The position numbers and the translations under genes were made by a program. The notes below the pieces were generated by a model. It was not told the origin of the DNA and made no database searches. It saw only the letters and a program-made list of their open reading frames with translations. A stretch of DNA of 64,000 nucleotides from Lateolabrax maculatus. Its lineage: Eukaryota; Chordata; Actinopteri; Acropomatiformes; Lateolabracidae. The first letter of the stretch is position 1; each line of letters begins with the position of its first letter. The stretch is taken from the NCBI GenBank assembly GCA_031216445.1, contig CM062208.1:4616001-4680000 (forward strand), given 5' to 3'. Of this stretch, positions 1 to 11,859 are shown one piece after another.

Positions 1-111
1 CATGGCAATCTCTCCATTAATGTGTGAAACACACAGCTAAAACAAGCATTTGACCCAATGAAACAGGAAAGTCGTCAGTAATTACAAAGTATGAATTCTA
101 TCGAAAGTTTA

Positions 112-672
<561 letters not shown>

Positions 673-1074
673 TCAGTGTCGGTTAGGAAGTTTGCAACTG
701 TCACCCGGGAGGAAGTAATACATTAATTTTCTCTTTAATAAGATCCAGAGAGCATTAGAGATGCTGCGTCTCCCTTTTTTCACAGGAAATTAGATTTTGG
801 CTGTTTGATGGTTCAAATAGAAACTGCTGAGGAGATAACTTCTATATTCGATCAGAAATATGTAGCTTAAATTTTAATTTTCACGGTGGAAACACCAAAC
901 TGCAATGATCCAACCACCAACACACACTAACTGGGCTCACATCAGAATCTACTGACGAAGCACCAGCACACTTTAATTTGTGGATCATTCATATGTTGCT
1001 ATGTTGCATCAGACAATTTCTCTGCACTAAAATCTGATAATGAGACTTATATGGAACATGTCAGAAGTAGAACA

Positions 1075-1465
1075 GTTGGATTTACTTGCATTTTAAAAAT
1101 GCATTAATGAGCGTAACAAATGATATAAAACATATTTTTCTTACTACCTGTGGAGATAATTTTGGTTTTATTGGTCCAGGTTTTGAAATATCTGTCTGTT
1201 ATTCTCCCTGTTACTCTGGATAAACAGCACAATTACTTTAAACTGAAGAAATAGTCCCTATGAGAAATGTTTGGCATGTGTTGTGGATTATTAAAAATAA
1301 TGGAAACATCCCAATACAAAACATTTATATTAGGCAGAAATCTCAGAGACAGATATTTCAAAACCTGGACAAATAAAAACTATCTTCATGGTTGGATACC
1401 ATTAGAGGTAAGTGAGAAAATATATTTTTGTTTGTTTGTTGAAAATGGGTGAATAGACCCTTTAA
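1075..1465. repeat. Degenerate fold-back (inverted-repeat) dispersed element
   Basis: A left arm at about 1170-1198 (GGTCCAGGTTTTGAAATATC and on) is the reverse complement of the right arm at about 1344-1374 (GATATTTCAAAACCTGGAC). The longest match is about 24 bp. The right end carries GGGTGAATAGACCCTTTAA, similar to the GGGTGAAC..CCCTTTAA tail that recurs in teleost repeats. I recognise the element from memory as a high-copy percomorph non-autonomous repeat; its family name is not certain. The arms are followed by GGTAAGTGAG, which looks like a splice donor but is part of the repeat. Confidence 0.6.
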
Positions 1466-2204
1466 AATGTCTTCAATGGAAAAGAAATTGATTATACTGC
1501 AGGGAATACTTGACTGTAGCCAACAACATCAGTCTACAGACTGTTAGACCGATCAGGCTTTCCTCCACAAAAAATATTATAGCTGAGGTAGAAAGCCACC
1601 CAGGTCCTGACACTTCTCTCCTGGTGATTAATTTAGTGAGTACATGACGACCTAAACAATAGCCACACTATATGCTCTTTTCCCCTAAAGTCAAATGTTT
1701 TATTTCATACACTTTTTATGACGTTAGCAGATCTCCGCTATAAAAGAATCCATGGAAAAACGTGCCAATACTTAATGTTTAGCACACATTATCTATACCA
1801 GCAGTAATAAATAAAAGTAAATAAAAATGTACAAGCATGGGCTTAGAGTCCATTGTTTTGGCATTAGAATATAAAAACAAATCTGTTTTTGAACAGGATG
1901 GTCACACAAGTATGCAAGTTTTAACAATAAAAAGGGCTTTAAACCAGGATGTATTGACTTTACTGTTCTCAGATTCACAGGCACCCGAAGCAAAATAAGG
2001 CAAACACAAACACATAGAAAGCACAATGTCTGACCCACTTGTGACCCATTCCTAGAGGACGAACATATATAAACGAGAGGAAACATAATTTTAATAAATT
2101 AACCCATCTTTTAAAAGGCCTCTGCTGTAAAGGCTTTAGCTTTACTGGAGTGTGAAATATACTAATAAAATTATAGTTATCTTGCATGAAAAGATGCAAG
2201 GGAA

Positions 2205-2216
2205 AACACACCCGCC

Positions 2217-2255
<39 letters not shown>

Positions 2256-2349
2256 GCCCGCACACACACACACACACATCCACACACACACACACACATA
2301 CACACACACACACACACACATCCACACATCCACACACACACACACACAC
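2205..2349. repeat. Compound (CA)n microsatellite, interrupted by CCCGCCCG and ATCC units
   Basis: About 145 bp of CA dinucleotide repeat is broken by two cccgcccg blocks and several atcc interruptions. On the transcribed minus strand it reads as (GU)n and starts only about 20 nt after the splice donor of WARS2 exon 4. Confidence 0.97.
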
Positions 2350-2369
2350 TACTTGCGTGGGGATCTCAC

Positions 2370-2452
2370 TTGTAGAGGAGAATATCTGCAGCCTGGAGGA
2401 CAGGATACGTGTAGAGACCAACGCTGCCTTCATTCTTTAGTTTGCTCTTTAT
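2370..2452 (-). CDS. wars2: WARS2 coding exon 4 ([13 protein letters not shown] segment)
   Basis: The minus-strand frame reads [20 protein letters not shown] and on to AADILLY, residues 146-172, plus two bases of Lys173. This matches the vertebrate WARS2 block containing [16 protein letters not shown], part of the catalytic Rossmann fold that contacts tryptophan and ATP. The acceptor is TTTCACTCCAG before 2452, behind a good pyrimidine tract. The donor is CAA|GTGAGA after 2370. The exon is 83 nt, so skipping it would shift the frame and remove essential active-site sequence. Its phase joins exactly to exon 3 (phase 0) and exon 5 (needs one base). Confidence 0.96.
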
Positions 2453-3982
2453 CTGGAGTGAAAGAAAAATAAGTTAAGATAGAAGAAAAAGTGAAGGAAG
2501 AAAAGGAAAACAAGAAAGAAAAACTAAATACAAGTAAAAATAAAAGCAGAGAGAGGGAAAGACTGACTCTAGTTTACTTTTTCTTTCCCCCAGAAAGACC
2601 CATTTTCACTTTTACGACCCATCGATTCTCAGACAAACAGGGTACGGATGAGTTCATGTGACATTTTCCACTGTGTTTGAGATCAACTCATCTGTTGGGT
2701 AAACAAAAGGTGTTTTCTATGTAGCAACAGAGACCCAGAACAGGGAACCGCTGGCTCCCTCGCTCGGCCTCAACATCTATTAAAACTGCATGTGGTCGGG
2801 GAAAATAACTGTAATTGTAAGACTTTTGAAAAAAACTGGCAGGTGGAGTAGAGAAACAAAACGGTAAAACAGACAATAGGGAAGTTGGATAAATGCCAGA
2901 AGGGAGTGGAAAAAGGAACAATCTTAATTTTCAACTATTAAACTGAAGTTAAGTGCAGACGTGGCAATAATTAAATCAGCATGATTCTGAACTGCTGGGG
3001 GAGGCAGAGGAGATATTTAAAGGTCCAACCTTTGATAGACATTAAATATCAATAATAATCACTAGGTATGTAATTTACTATTAAAAGGAGCCATCTGCAT
3101 CTTAAGATTGCAGATTTTAAGGAGAGTCTCTGTTTAATTGTCTTCAGCTATGAAATAAATACTTTTCATCTCCAGTTGATGATATGGTTAGTTGAAAACA
3201 GATCTGACCGCAGTGAGTAACAGGATGTTCGGGTTGGAGCTGATTTCGCATCAGTCAAATGAAAACTTGGCATTGTATCTCCGTAATGACAGTCTGTAAA
3301 AATTGGATAGAAGAATTCATTTAAATTTAGAAAAAAGCATTTTTTAAAACTTTTCGTCTTTTAAACTTCAGTAAGTGACTATTGCTGACAATTTATAAGT
3401 GACCAGCAGGAACTATAACTATATTTAAACTGCTCTGTTTTTTTTTTGTTTGAGGCCGGTTGCTCTCTCATGCCTCAAATCGTCCGTCTAACAGATTGGG
3501 AACTCAAAAACACAGTTTATACAAATGTCCCATGACAAATGGGTTTTTGTAACTGTATTTTATTATCATTGAATGATGAAACATTGTTTTTATTGTGGGC
3601 AAAGCACTGTGGTAAGTATTGACTGAACAACATATAATACGAATATTATATAATTGTTCAGTCAATACTTTTTAAAAAGATGTTTGTAGTCCGTCTTTTC
3701 ACTGTAATTAGTCCACATTTAAATGGTTAATAGAAGTTTGTGAACCGTGTCAGTGTGAACTTGTAATGCTGCACCACAAAATAAACTGTGAAGTGTCACA
3801 CGTGATTATAAATCATAAACATTACTCAATACTCACACAAGCAGGATCTCATAATACCCTTAACTTCAGTATTCAGTGCAAAGTTTCTACTTTGCTGCTT
3901 CTGCAGCTGCTCTAACAAGCTTACCGATCATCTGTCTGATCATTTTTAGTGCTTGAGGCAGGAAATCCTAAAAAAGTCTAAC
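2453..3982 (-). other. wars2: WARS2 intron 3
   Basis: Bounded by donor AAG|GTTAGA at 3982 and acceptor CTCCAG at 2453. It is AT-rich and mostly unremarkable apart from a near-perfect inverted repeat at 3614-3670. No coding sequence is recognised. Confidence 0.8.
3614..3670. repeat. Near-perfect 57-bp inverted repeat (cruciform-capable)
   Basis: The 17-bp arms AAGTATTGACTGAACAA and TTGTTCAGTCAATACTT match perfectly. Inside them a second pair, ATATAATA and TATTATAT, extends the stem after a one-base mismatch. The loop is only a few bases. It lies in WARS2 intron 3 and would be a stem of about 26 bp in the pre-mRNA. Confidence 0.9.
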
Positions 3983-4063
3983 CTTCCACTGTGGCAGGTG
4001 TCGGAGGCGGGGCATGCTGGTCAGACAGCCGAGGACCCAGGAGAGCTCAGCGTGCTCGGACAC
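3983..4063 (-). CDS. wars2: WARS2 coding exon 3 (VSEH..LSWVLGC segment)
   Basis: A short 81-nt exon on the minus strand encodes 27 residues (119-145): [20 protein letters not shown] followed by RHLPQWK. Human WARS2 has VSEHTQLSWIL and then PRLQHLHQWK at the same place. The acceptor is ACCCCGCAG before 4063 and the donor AAG|GTTAGA after 3983. It starts and ends in phase 0, so it could be skipped without a frameshift. The plus-strand open frames over the same bases are antisense shadows. Confidence 0.95.
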
Positions 4064-4724
4064 CTGCGGGGTCGAGAGAGGGGTGGGGTGGGGACACATC
4101 CAATGTCACTGTCAGGGGGAAAAACAATATCTGGAACATACAACTACAGCTTGGATTGAATCCTTTGTCCGAGATGTAGTAACTTGATTTCACTGGGCCA
4201 GATGTTTAGGTCTATCCTGTTTTAGTCAGACAAATCCTGATTCTTAACTATTACTTGTTTGTTGCTTGTGTGGAAGAACTGACACTCTAACCCAAAGAGT
4301 GGTTGTTGCTGCTGTAGTTTGTAATTTGCTGTGTATTTCCAGCTCTTTGTTTGCAGCTTTTCTTTCTCTTTTTCCCCTCCAAGTGACATTCTTCATGTCT
4401 GTTGGGCTGTGTTTTCCTGTAACTGCTGGTCTGGAAGGCTTGGTGGGGCTGGATTAGGAAAGGTATAAAGAAAGTACAATAAATAATATTGTAGGTTTAC
4501 ACAATGGCGAAGTGATACATGCATATCTACATACATACACATGTATTCTATATGTGTCTGGGGGTTTATTTGTGCTTTATTTAGTCTAGTTATTTTTAAA
4601 AAAACTTGCTCGAACCACAGAGAAGCATCAGGGGGAGATAAATAGAAGACATCAATTAAGCAGACAGATTAATCAAACCCAGATGAATGGATGAGAGGTC
4701 TGGTATGGGAGGGCTGTGGTGACT

Positions 4725-4746
4725 CCATAGCGCCTCCAAGTGGCAG
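4725..4746 (-). promoter_or_regulatory. CTCF-like motif
   Basis: On the minus strand the sequence reads CTGCCACTTGGAGGCGCTAT, close to the CTCF core (CCACNAGGGGGCGCTA). It is a motif match only. CTCF-like sequences are also spread by repeats in fish genomes. Confidence 0.35.
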
Positions 4747-5464
4747 AAAGGAGTACTGCCAGTCTATGTTTCTCCGCATCTGCCCTCCACTCCTTACACA
4801 GACAGGTGCACCTGGCCACACCTGTGTTTACTGTTAGGGTAGGCGATCAGTTTAAACTAAAAATGAAAGGTGAATATGCATTTTCTGATATTAACAGAGC
4901 TGATTCAGAATGAGGGTTTATAATAAATTGTCTGAGCTGATGTTATTTTCTTTGCCATTTGTTTTATATTTTATATATTTTATACATATTAAATATGAAT
5001 AATTTTTTTCAAAAAACAACACCTCTCTTTTACATATTAGTGTGAATTTTAAGGGCATAAATGACAATGTGAAGCAACATCAGCTGTGGTCACATTGGGG
5101 GTTATTAGTGTTACTCAGATATCAGCTAATAAACATTGGTACAAAAAAATAAAAAAAAAAATCGATCTATCCCTAAAGTTCAGACATAATTATCTGCTGT
5201 TATTGGTGTTGCATAGATATGTGAATTTGCCCTTTTTGGTTTTAGTTTGTGCTTTTGTTTAGGTGGTGGATTTGTTTACTGAATTAGTTTAATTAAAATA
5301 TAAAATGGGGTCAAATAAATGAGTAATAATGATAACATGTTGTGACGTAATGAATAGCTGATGGTAATGTAGCGAAGCTTGTGCATCTGGCAGCGGTAAA
5401 TTAACTCCAACATATCCGCTTTCATGGAGGCTGTCCTGAATGTGAAAAAAGAAAATGCTTGAGA

Positions 5465-5488
5465 GTGTGTGTGTGTGTGTGTATGTGT
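5465..5488. repeat. (GT)n microsatellite
   Basis: Short, nearly pure GT dinucleotide run with one TA interruption, in WARS2 intron 2. Confidence 0.9.
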
Positions 5489-6203
5489 TGGGATGCAGGA
5501 AATATCCTTCTGCTTCAGCAAATTAAAGTTTATGGACGCTGGCTACGTCGCCTTCCCCTCTTTCTCTTGTTGCTTGAAAAGCATTCTGGGGAGCGTGACG
5601 TCAACGCCAGACAGCGGGGACATAAACCAGGATTTTAGGGTAACATGTAGGGGGCCGGTATTCATTACACACTGCAGACAGACAAGAGATGGGACAGATG
5701 TCGATGACAGCGCAGAAAGAGGATGGATATGGTTTGAAGTGTAATAAAACTCTGATATTTAAAAGCTCGGGAGGAACAAGGTCTCCATTCATGCGGCAGA
5801 GCAAGAATGCACTGCGACAAGAGATACGCTTATGTTACGGATCATATGGGCATTACACTGATAGTGACTTATCACACAGCCATGGCAACAACTCTTTAAA
5901 GCTGTAAAGATGGGATTTTAGAGGACAGCTAACAATTGGTCCTACACAGTAAATCCACTTCTCTCTTCAATTCTTTTATAAAACCCAGAGGATTTGTGGA
6001 TCTGCTGATTCATTCACTTCCTTTTTGATACCACTGACCTCAGCTAGTCACCAGATCTGCTCTTTTTCTTTTTTTTTTCAATGAAGTCGAGTATTTTCTT
6101 TGGGCAGTCGTTGTATTTTTACATGTGGAGCAGGCGTGTTCAACAGGAGCGTTGCCTCGCGGCTAAGTTATGTGGCATGAAGCTAAACGGGAATAAAAAT
6201 AGG

Positions 6204-6205
<2 letters not shown>

Positions 6206-6244
<39 letters not shown>
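6206..6244. repeat. (TG)n microsatellite
   Basis: About 39 bp of uninterrupted TG repeat in WARS2 intron 2, followed about 65 bp later by a shorter CA-rich patch. Confidence 0.95.
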
Positions 6245-6248
<4 letters not shown>

Positions 6249-7161
6249 GAGGGGGAGGCAGAGAAACACAGATGTACTGAACTTAACTATCGCACACTCT
6301 TTCTCTCTCACACACCCACACACACTCTTCAACTTGTGAGTAAGAAAAGAAAACACACACAGTATCAAGGGAGGACCAAACAGCTGTTCTGATTTCTCTC
6401 TCCATCCTCACTGTGAGCTTAAACCTGAAATCTGGGATCTGCTGAAGGGCTGCGAATGTTAGGACTGTCATTATCCTTCTCAGTTCCTTCATGTGGCCAA
6501 AGAAGGACTTACTGGTGGTTTATAGTTGCGTGTGTTTTTATAGTCCCTGTGAGCGTACGGTGAAGATAAGAATCAGGAGCGATCAAATAAGCGTTTTGGG
6601 GCCAGCGGGCATGTCAGCAGGTAAACATTACAGAGTCGACAGCAGTAAAATAAACAGTCGAAGACGGCTGACTTGAAAAGAGACTAGAAGCTGCCTTTTA
6701 AAAAGAGATATTCATAAGCAGAGACTGACATACTTTTACACTAGTCTGCTGCAGCACTGATTATATTAAGATCTGAATTTTTGTTCAATGAGCACAGCAA
6801 ATCTGTGAGCACAAGCATATGTATAGAATAGTACTTCTGCTCCGTGTCATTCATTTATCTTTCCTTTTATTACAAAAGGAGGACGAATGACATTCATAAC
6901 ACACCAATGACGCACTCCAAGGGTATAGAAAAGTATGAAAACTGAAACTTCAAACAAGGAAAAGCAAATTAAAGAGCCCACATAATGTTGTTTTGGAGTA
7001 GAAACAGTCTGACATTTTAAAGACACATTTATAGGACAGAGATTTACATTTGAAATGTACATTAAAATATAAAAGTACATGTAAATGTATATGGCTATAT
7101 TGCTAATAATCTACCTGATATTGCCCTGACTGTTACATGGAGAACCCTGCTTTATTCCCAC

Positions 7162-7422
7162 CTGAGACTGCTGGAAGAGTATTGCCCTCTCTGGGTCGAT
7201 GCCGCAGGCCAGCAGGCTGGCTGCCATGTCCAGTATGTTGCTCCTGAGTTGGGCTGGATCCTGCGGCTGGGTGATGGAGTGCAAGTCCACGATGCTGTAG
7301 AGAACTGAAGGATACTGGCTCTGCAGGGCCACCCAGTTCTCCAGGGCACCCAGGTAGTTGCCCAGGTGAGGCACTCCAGTTGGCTGGATCCCTGAGAATA
7401 CACGCACGCCTCCTGGAGGCTC
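7162..7422 (-). CDS. wars2: WARS2 coding exon 2 (HIGH-motif exon of mitochondrial TrpRS)
   Basis: This 261-nt exon encodes residues 32-118, from [20 protein letters not shown] to [23 protein letters not shown] holds the class I synthetase HIGH signature in its TrpRS form HLGN (residues 50-53), which binds ATP during tryptophan activation. [13 protein letters not shown] and [15 protein letters not shown] are also typical TrpRS blocks. The acceptor is CTTCTTCTCCAG before 7422 and the donor CAG|GTGGGA after 7162; both ends are phase 0. The open frame extends upstream (to 7464) and downstream (to 7111), but those extensions are intron. A second possible acceptor 9 nt further in (CCTCCAG|GAGGC) would drop three residues. 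Identity is certain from the conserved blocks. Confidence 0.97.
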
Positions 7423-7989
7423 CTGGAGAAGAAGGGGAATGTGCTTTATTTGCATTTTATTCAAGTTAAAGATGCTCTGTGAAGATATTTATATATAATT
7501 ACCTTAAACAAACCAGATTAGAAGAGAAGAGAAGAAGAAAAACTAGTGTTTGGAGAGAGAGGGTGAAGGTGAAAAGGTGAGAAAGTCACAACTAGAAAGA
7601 AGACTGCAGCGACTGAAGTGTCAGTGTTAAACTATTGGCAGGTTGGAGGCCAGCAGCGGTCATGCTTGTATTACAGAGATGCCAACCACATGGCTAGCAC
7701 CTCTGTTCTCTCTCAAACACATCCCGCACAAAGAATGCATCACCTCACTGGCCAACAATAACAATTAACATCCGTTCAGCCAACTTCAAGGCCTCTGCTA
7801 CCACAACGGGGGAGGACACGGAAAGAGGAGGGGGAGGCAAAACCACGGAAATAGATCAAATATACCATACAACATGCAGCCCACCATATCACCAACATTA
7901 TAACAAGGACGTTATTTTACAGAGCTGGAGCTAGGAGAGCAGCGGCCTCTTCACCACCTCAGAAAGAAAGAGGGAGATCACTCGTTGTG

Positions 7990-8330
7990 TTTGTATCGTT
8001 GGGCAAACATTGTGTTTCTCTTTCTGCCGAGCGAGCCTGGCCGGGCCAGACCGCCTCATTTCTTCTGGCATCGGCCCGCTCCACCGAACCTTGGCTTTCA
8101 AACTGGCCCTGCTGGAAGAGAGTCTTCACCACTGCTTGTGGCACCGAGAACCACATGATACAATTAGAGGGCAAGCCGAGCGGCACCTGTCATGAGACAC
8201 CGAACCGCAATGGCATCCAACATCTAGGGCTTCTTCACCAAAGCCATTACACAGTAGATTTGGGCTTTGACAGAGCAGAAACACACAAAGATGCAGACTG
8301 GAACTCAATGTTTTTGTTGGGCAGTTAGAA
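7990..8330. promoter_or_regulatory. Candidate conserved non-coding block in WARS2 intron 1
   Basis: About 340 bp of GC-balanced sequence without simple repeats stands out from the AT-rich flanks. It has open frames on both strands that resemble no protein, which fits non-coding constraint better than coding. The only support is composition and appearance; no alignment was possible. Confidence 0.25.
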
Positions 8331-8339
8331 CTACAAAGT

Positions 8340-8540
8340 GTTTGGCGCCTGGGTGACACACATTTATTTGCCTGCCCACCATGGAGGCCCGGGGCTCAAT
8401 TCCCGGCAGAGGTGCGGCGCTGTGGTTTGGCCTTGGAGTTAAATGCTAACATCAGCATGTTAAGCAGGTAAAATGTTCACGATCTTAGTTGAGCATGTTA
8501 ACATTTGCTAGTTAGTGCAAAACACAAACTTTTTGTCGGG
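8340..8540. repeat. Degenerate SINE/MITE-like dispersed repeat
   Basis: GGGGCTCAATTCCCGGCAGA at about 8392 resembles a tRNA-derived B box (GGTTCAATTCC). It is followed by GCTAACATCAGCATGTTAAG, CATGTTAACATTTGCTAG and TTAGTGC, the AGCATGTTA / TTAGCAC pattern that I recognise from common percomorph repeats. The family is not named with certainty. Confidence 0.5.
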
Positions 8541-9299
8541 CAGCTCAACGTTTTTTGTATTAGCTTTCTGCATCAGACCCCCCTGCCTCATTGAAATGAA
8601 TGAGGAGGTTGCATTTTGAATGGGGCCCAAAGAGCTGGTACTGAATAAATTGAAATAGTGAAAGTAACAGGGTTTAACAAAACAATCTTAACACAAGGTG
8701 CATTTAGAAGAAGGTTTTGAGCTCTTAGTCTGCTGAAGAAAGAGTTTGTCCAGTTGCTTTGGACCTATAAATGTTCAAATTTCCATTATTTTGATCATTT
8801 TGAGGACTTCTCATTCATGTTGATTGAAACCACGTCGTCAACAGGTTGTATTAGATTACAGTGATGTATTACCAGTTCTTGAACTCTCGAAAAAGGCTTT
8901 GGCTAAAGTCTATAGATTGTCCACGCTGTCCATGCATGTCCATCGACTAATAATAAAGACTAAACTGTTAAATTCCCTGATCTAACAAATTGTTTAGAAA
9001 CATACAGTACATCTTGATATTGTAATTATCGTTTAATCACTTTCAAAGTAAATGACCCACAGTTCGGATAAGGTTAAGTTTGTTTTACTTGACACAAGAT
9101 GTGTTGATGTGTTGTAAACAGCAACAGCTGGACAGAGGAGCCCGTTTTTTAAAACGTCCCTCCTCAAAACCCATGGGTTCTTTGTGTTATCACCTAAAAT
9201 CTGACTGGCAATCATATGTTCCCCGGCTGCACTCTTCAAGGTTATCATAACTAATCATTAAAACCTGAAGTTTTCAGAGGATATCCTCTTCAGTCACTG

Positions 9300-9850
9300 C
9301 TGAGAAATCGGTTATCTTGACAGCGAGCTGAGCTACATCACATTCAATCTGACTGAGGGACAGGCTGAGCGCAGCCTCCGAGATCAGATAACAGCCGCTC
9401 TCTCACCAGTGTGGCCCAGAGCCTCTCTATCTCTCAGCCCTGAGGGATCAAATAACAACTGTTCTGAGGCCAGCGTGGTCCACAAAGTCTCCATCTACTG
9501 GCCTGAGGGAGCTGGTCGCTGCCCGGCAAGAGAGAGGCAGGAAGGAACTGGGTGCTTATGTCATTACCGTCGGGGTAATTGCACTGGAGTGCCATTGATG
9601 CTGAGAGCCTCTTAAGAGGTGTCAGGATTGATTTGGGTGTGGACGGGGCCCCGAGTCTGGCTCATGTGTGTTCTCACCTCGAGCTGACACGCCAAACGCA
9701 TGTTCCCCCTCTGCTGCGGCCCCCAGGGGAAGCCATTAGCCATGCAGACATGGTAATGGTGTCATTTGAGCCAATCGAGTGTCAAATGAGAGTCAACGCC
9801 ACGGCTAACTAGCCACTGGGCAATCGTGCTATCACGCATAACGCTGCTTC
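9300..9850. promoter_or_regulatory. Candidate conserved non-coding enhancer block in WARS2 intron 1
   Basis: About 550 bp of GC-balanced, repeat-free sequence. It contains homeodomain-type cores (GTCATTACC, GGTAATTGCA, CCATTAGCC, GGTAATGG), a perfect 12-bp palindrome CCTCTTAAGAGG (9608-9619), and the short inverted pair TCATTTGA / TCAAATGA at 9762-9789. This motif density and the abrupt change from the AT-rich flanks are what teleost conserved elements look like. In mammals the WARS2-TBX15 interval is rich in regulatory DNA, so a role in TBX15 control is one possibility. This is inference without alignment. Confidence 0.3.
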
Positions 9851-10289
9851 GCCAGACACCTCCATGTTACTGTTGGTCAGAGGAAAGTGTCTTTAAACAT
9901 GTGCCTCTATAGTTGTTGGAAGGGAAAGTAGGTTACACAAGGAAGTAAATCAACTGCTGCACGACGACAGAGGAGACAGCAAATGTTGTAAAGCAATTAA
10001 TGTTTGTAATGAATACATTCACTGTAAAGCCAAACGTAATAAAATATTATCATCTAGAATACTTAAGCTGTGGACTATATTTAACATGTGCAAGTGAATT
10101 CATTTCAATATTAAAATACTTGTAGAATGCTTGACTTCATGTGTTGTAGGTGAAATGACACCGTGTGGCTTCCAGTAAGATAAATCAAATGCACGTGAAG
10201 CAGCTGTAATGATAAAGACCTGAAACCATCACATAATACTTTTTACCTGATCACGGCTCTAGATTAAAAGTTATTCAGTTATTAAAGTT

Positions 10290-10545
10290 CATCTTGAGGG
10301 GAAAATGAATGTCTGGACCAAGTTTCATGGCAATCCATCAAAGTGTAATCAAGACTCACTCAATAACAAATGTTAACCTCCCGGCAGCACCAGAGCTAAA
10401 GTCCGGGGATGATTACTCGTCATTAGGATTCATCATCTGCGAAACCATGAATGCCTCATTATAAAATCCCATGGCAATCCAATAGCAGTTGAGATATTTC
10501 AGTCAGGACAAAGTGGTGGACCTCGGGCCGACGAACCCCTGGAGC
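10290..10545 (+). repeat. Degenerate percomorph dispersed repeat (two-unit, SINE-like)
   Basis: Two related units are present: GTTTCATGGCAATCCATCAA at about 10322 and CCCATGGCAATCCAATAG at about 10471, the second followed by AGTTGAGATATTTCAGTC and AAAGTGGTGGACC. The pattern (fails-to-code, TTTCATGGCAATCCATCCAATAG, GAGATATTTCA, AAAGTGGTGGACC) is one I recognise from memory as a very abundant repeat in percomorph fish genomes. It supports the taxonomic assignment. Confidence 0.65.
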
Positions 10546-10761
10546 CAGACAGGACCTCAGCTAACAAGAACACCAAGCTCAATATAGACAAAATATTACT
10601 TCTCCCTTTCCAACTACAGTTAAATAAAAGAGTGCACAGCGTCACCTGCATTCCTCTATTGTCTCTTCACTTAACTCCCTCTTTCCATCTCTGTCTCCCA
10701 GTCTTTCGATGCCTGTTTATGACACGTAGCACACGCAGGAACGCTGGTTGTTCTTTTCCTC

Positions 10762-10794
10762 GTATTTTACACTGACATCGTCAGTGTAAAATAC
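10762..10794. repeat. Perfect 15-bp-arm hairpin with 3-nt loop
   Basis: GTATTTTACACTGAC, then ATC, then GTCAGTGTAAAATAC: a perfect inverted repeat with no mismatch. Such perfection suggests a recent template-switch or a maintained structure. Confidence 0.93.
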
Positions 10795-11788
10795 ATCGTC
10801 GCTAAGGTGGCGAAAGCTTTCTTCATCCAGGTCTGCCATATGCTGAATGCATTACGCACCATGTGTGTGTGACATTAACGCCAACAGCTAGAAGGTTACA
10901 TACACTAAAAGGCCATGTTTTCACACTTGCAGTACCTTTCCGGGAATACGCGTTCATTTGTCTGTGCGTGTATGTGTGTGGTAATCTCCATGGGGACAGA
11001 GGTCATGTGCAAACACAGACATATGTCCACACGTGTCGTAGTCTTTGCCTACATCAACATCAGTTAAGCTGTGAAGGTGTCTGTCCATATGAATTTGACA
11101 GCTCACATCGAGGATCAACACTGGTGGAAAGAAAACCATCAAACAGCCCATCAAAAGAACAGTAACATGATCAGATCCATACGCACAAGCTGCTTTATTA
11201 AACGGAAAACAATAGTCAACTGGAGCTGATTCACTTAATTTCAGAATAAATAGTCTTCTTCTTTGGAAGTCTAAGTTAGGTTTCCCACAATTCCCGAGAA
11301 AATCTACTTCCAGGATTCCATGGAAACAACATTTCCCTTTTCTCTCCAAAGTCTTCCAGACCTCTGGAACCACTCCATTGTGGGAACTGCGAGACAAGTG
11401 TTGGATTTATCATTTAAGTGAGCACAAGATACATTAAAATGACATCCTTACAGAAGAATGTGCAACAGTGACAAATAGAGCCGGGACCATGCATTTAGAT
11501 TCCATCTCATCATATTTTTCTATTTCCAACTTACACTTGGTTTGGCCTGGAAAACATGTGCACCCGGTTTGTATCCACAAGGTGCACACATTCTGACTAC
11601 ATGCTCATCTTTTATAAATTACGCCATGCCGGATTTTTAGTCAAACAAACCTTTTATCCATCAGGCCCCTAAAATGAATCTCACGGCCTGTCTGAATATC
11701 GTGCTCATGGGCTTTTGTTTTGCTTCCTTTCTTCAGTAGTTGATTGTTTTAGCTCATTGGACCCAAATCTATCAGTTGGGGTCACTAT

Positions 11789-11807
11789 AAAAAAAAAAAA
11801 AAAAAAA
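11789..11807. repeat. Poly-A tract
   Basis: A run of 19 A bases with no clear retroposon body in front of it. Confidence 0.9.
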
Positions 11808-11859
11808 GGTTGGATTCAAGGTTATTATTATTGAGCAGTTGCAGCTTCCAGCATGTACA

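Larger units (their letters stand above)
4064..7161 (-). other. wars2: WARS2 intron 2
   Basis: Runs from donor CAG|GTGGGA at 7161 to the exon 3 acceptor. It contains GT microsatellites at 5465-5488 and 6206-6244 and a CTCF-like motif at 4725-4746. No coding sequence is recognised; the many short open frames are unrelated to known proteins. Confidence 0.8.

Noticed and set aside
2142..2472. Open frames rich in Thr-His or Cys-Val
   Set aside because: They are translations of the CA/GT microsatellite; the same applies to 25668-26143, 21462-21716 and 28473-28859.
3953..4179. Plus-strand open frames of 62-68 codons
   Set aside because: They lie antisense to WARS2 exon 3, whose minus-strand reading matches the family exactly.
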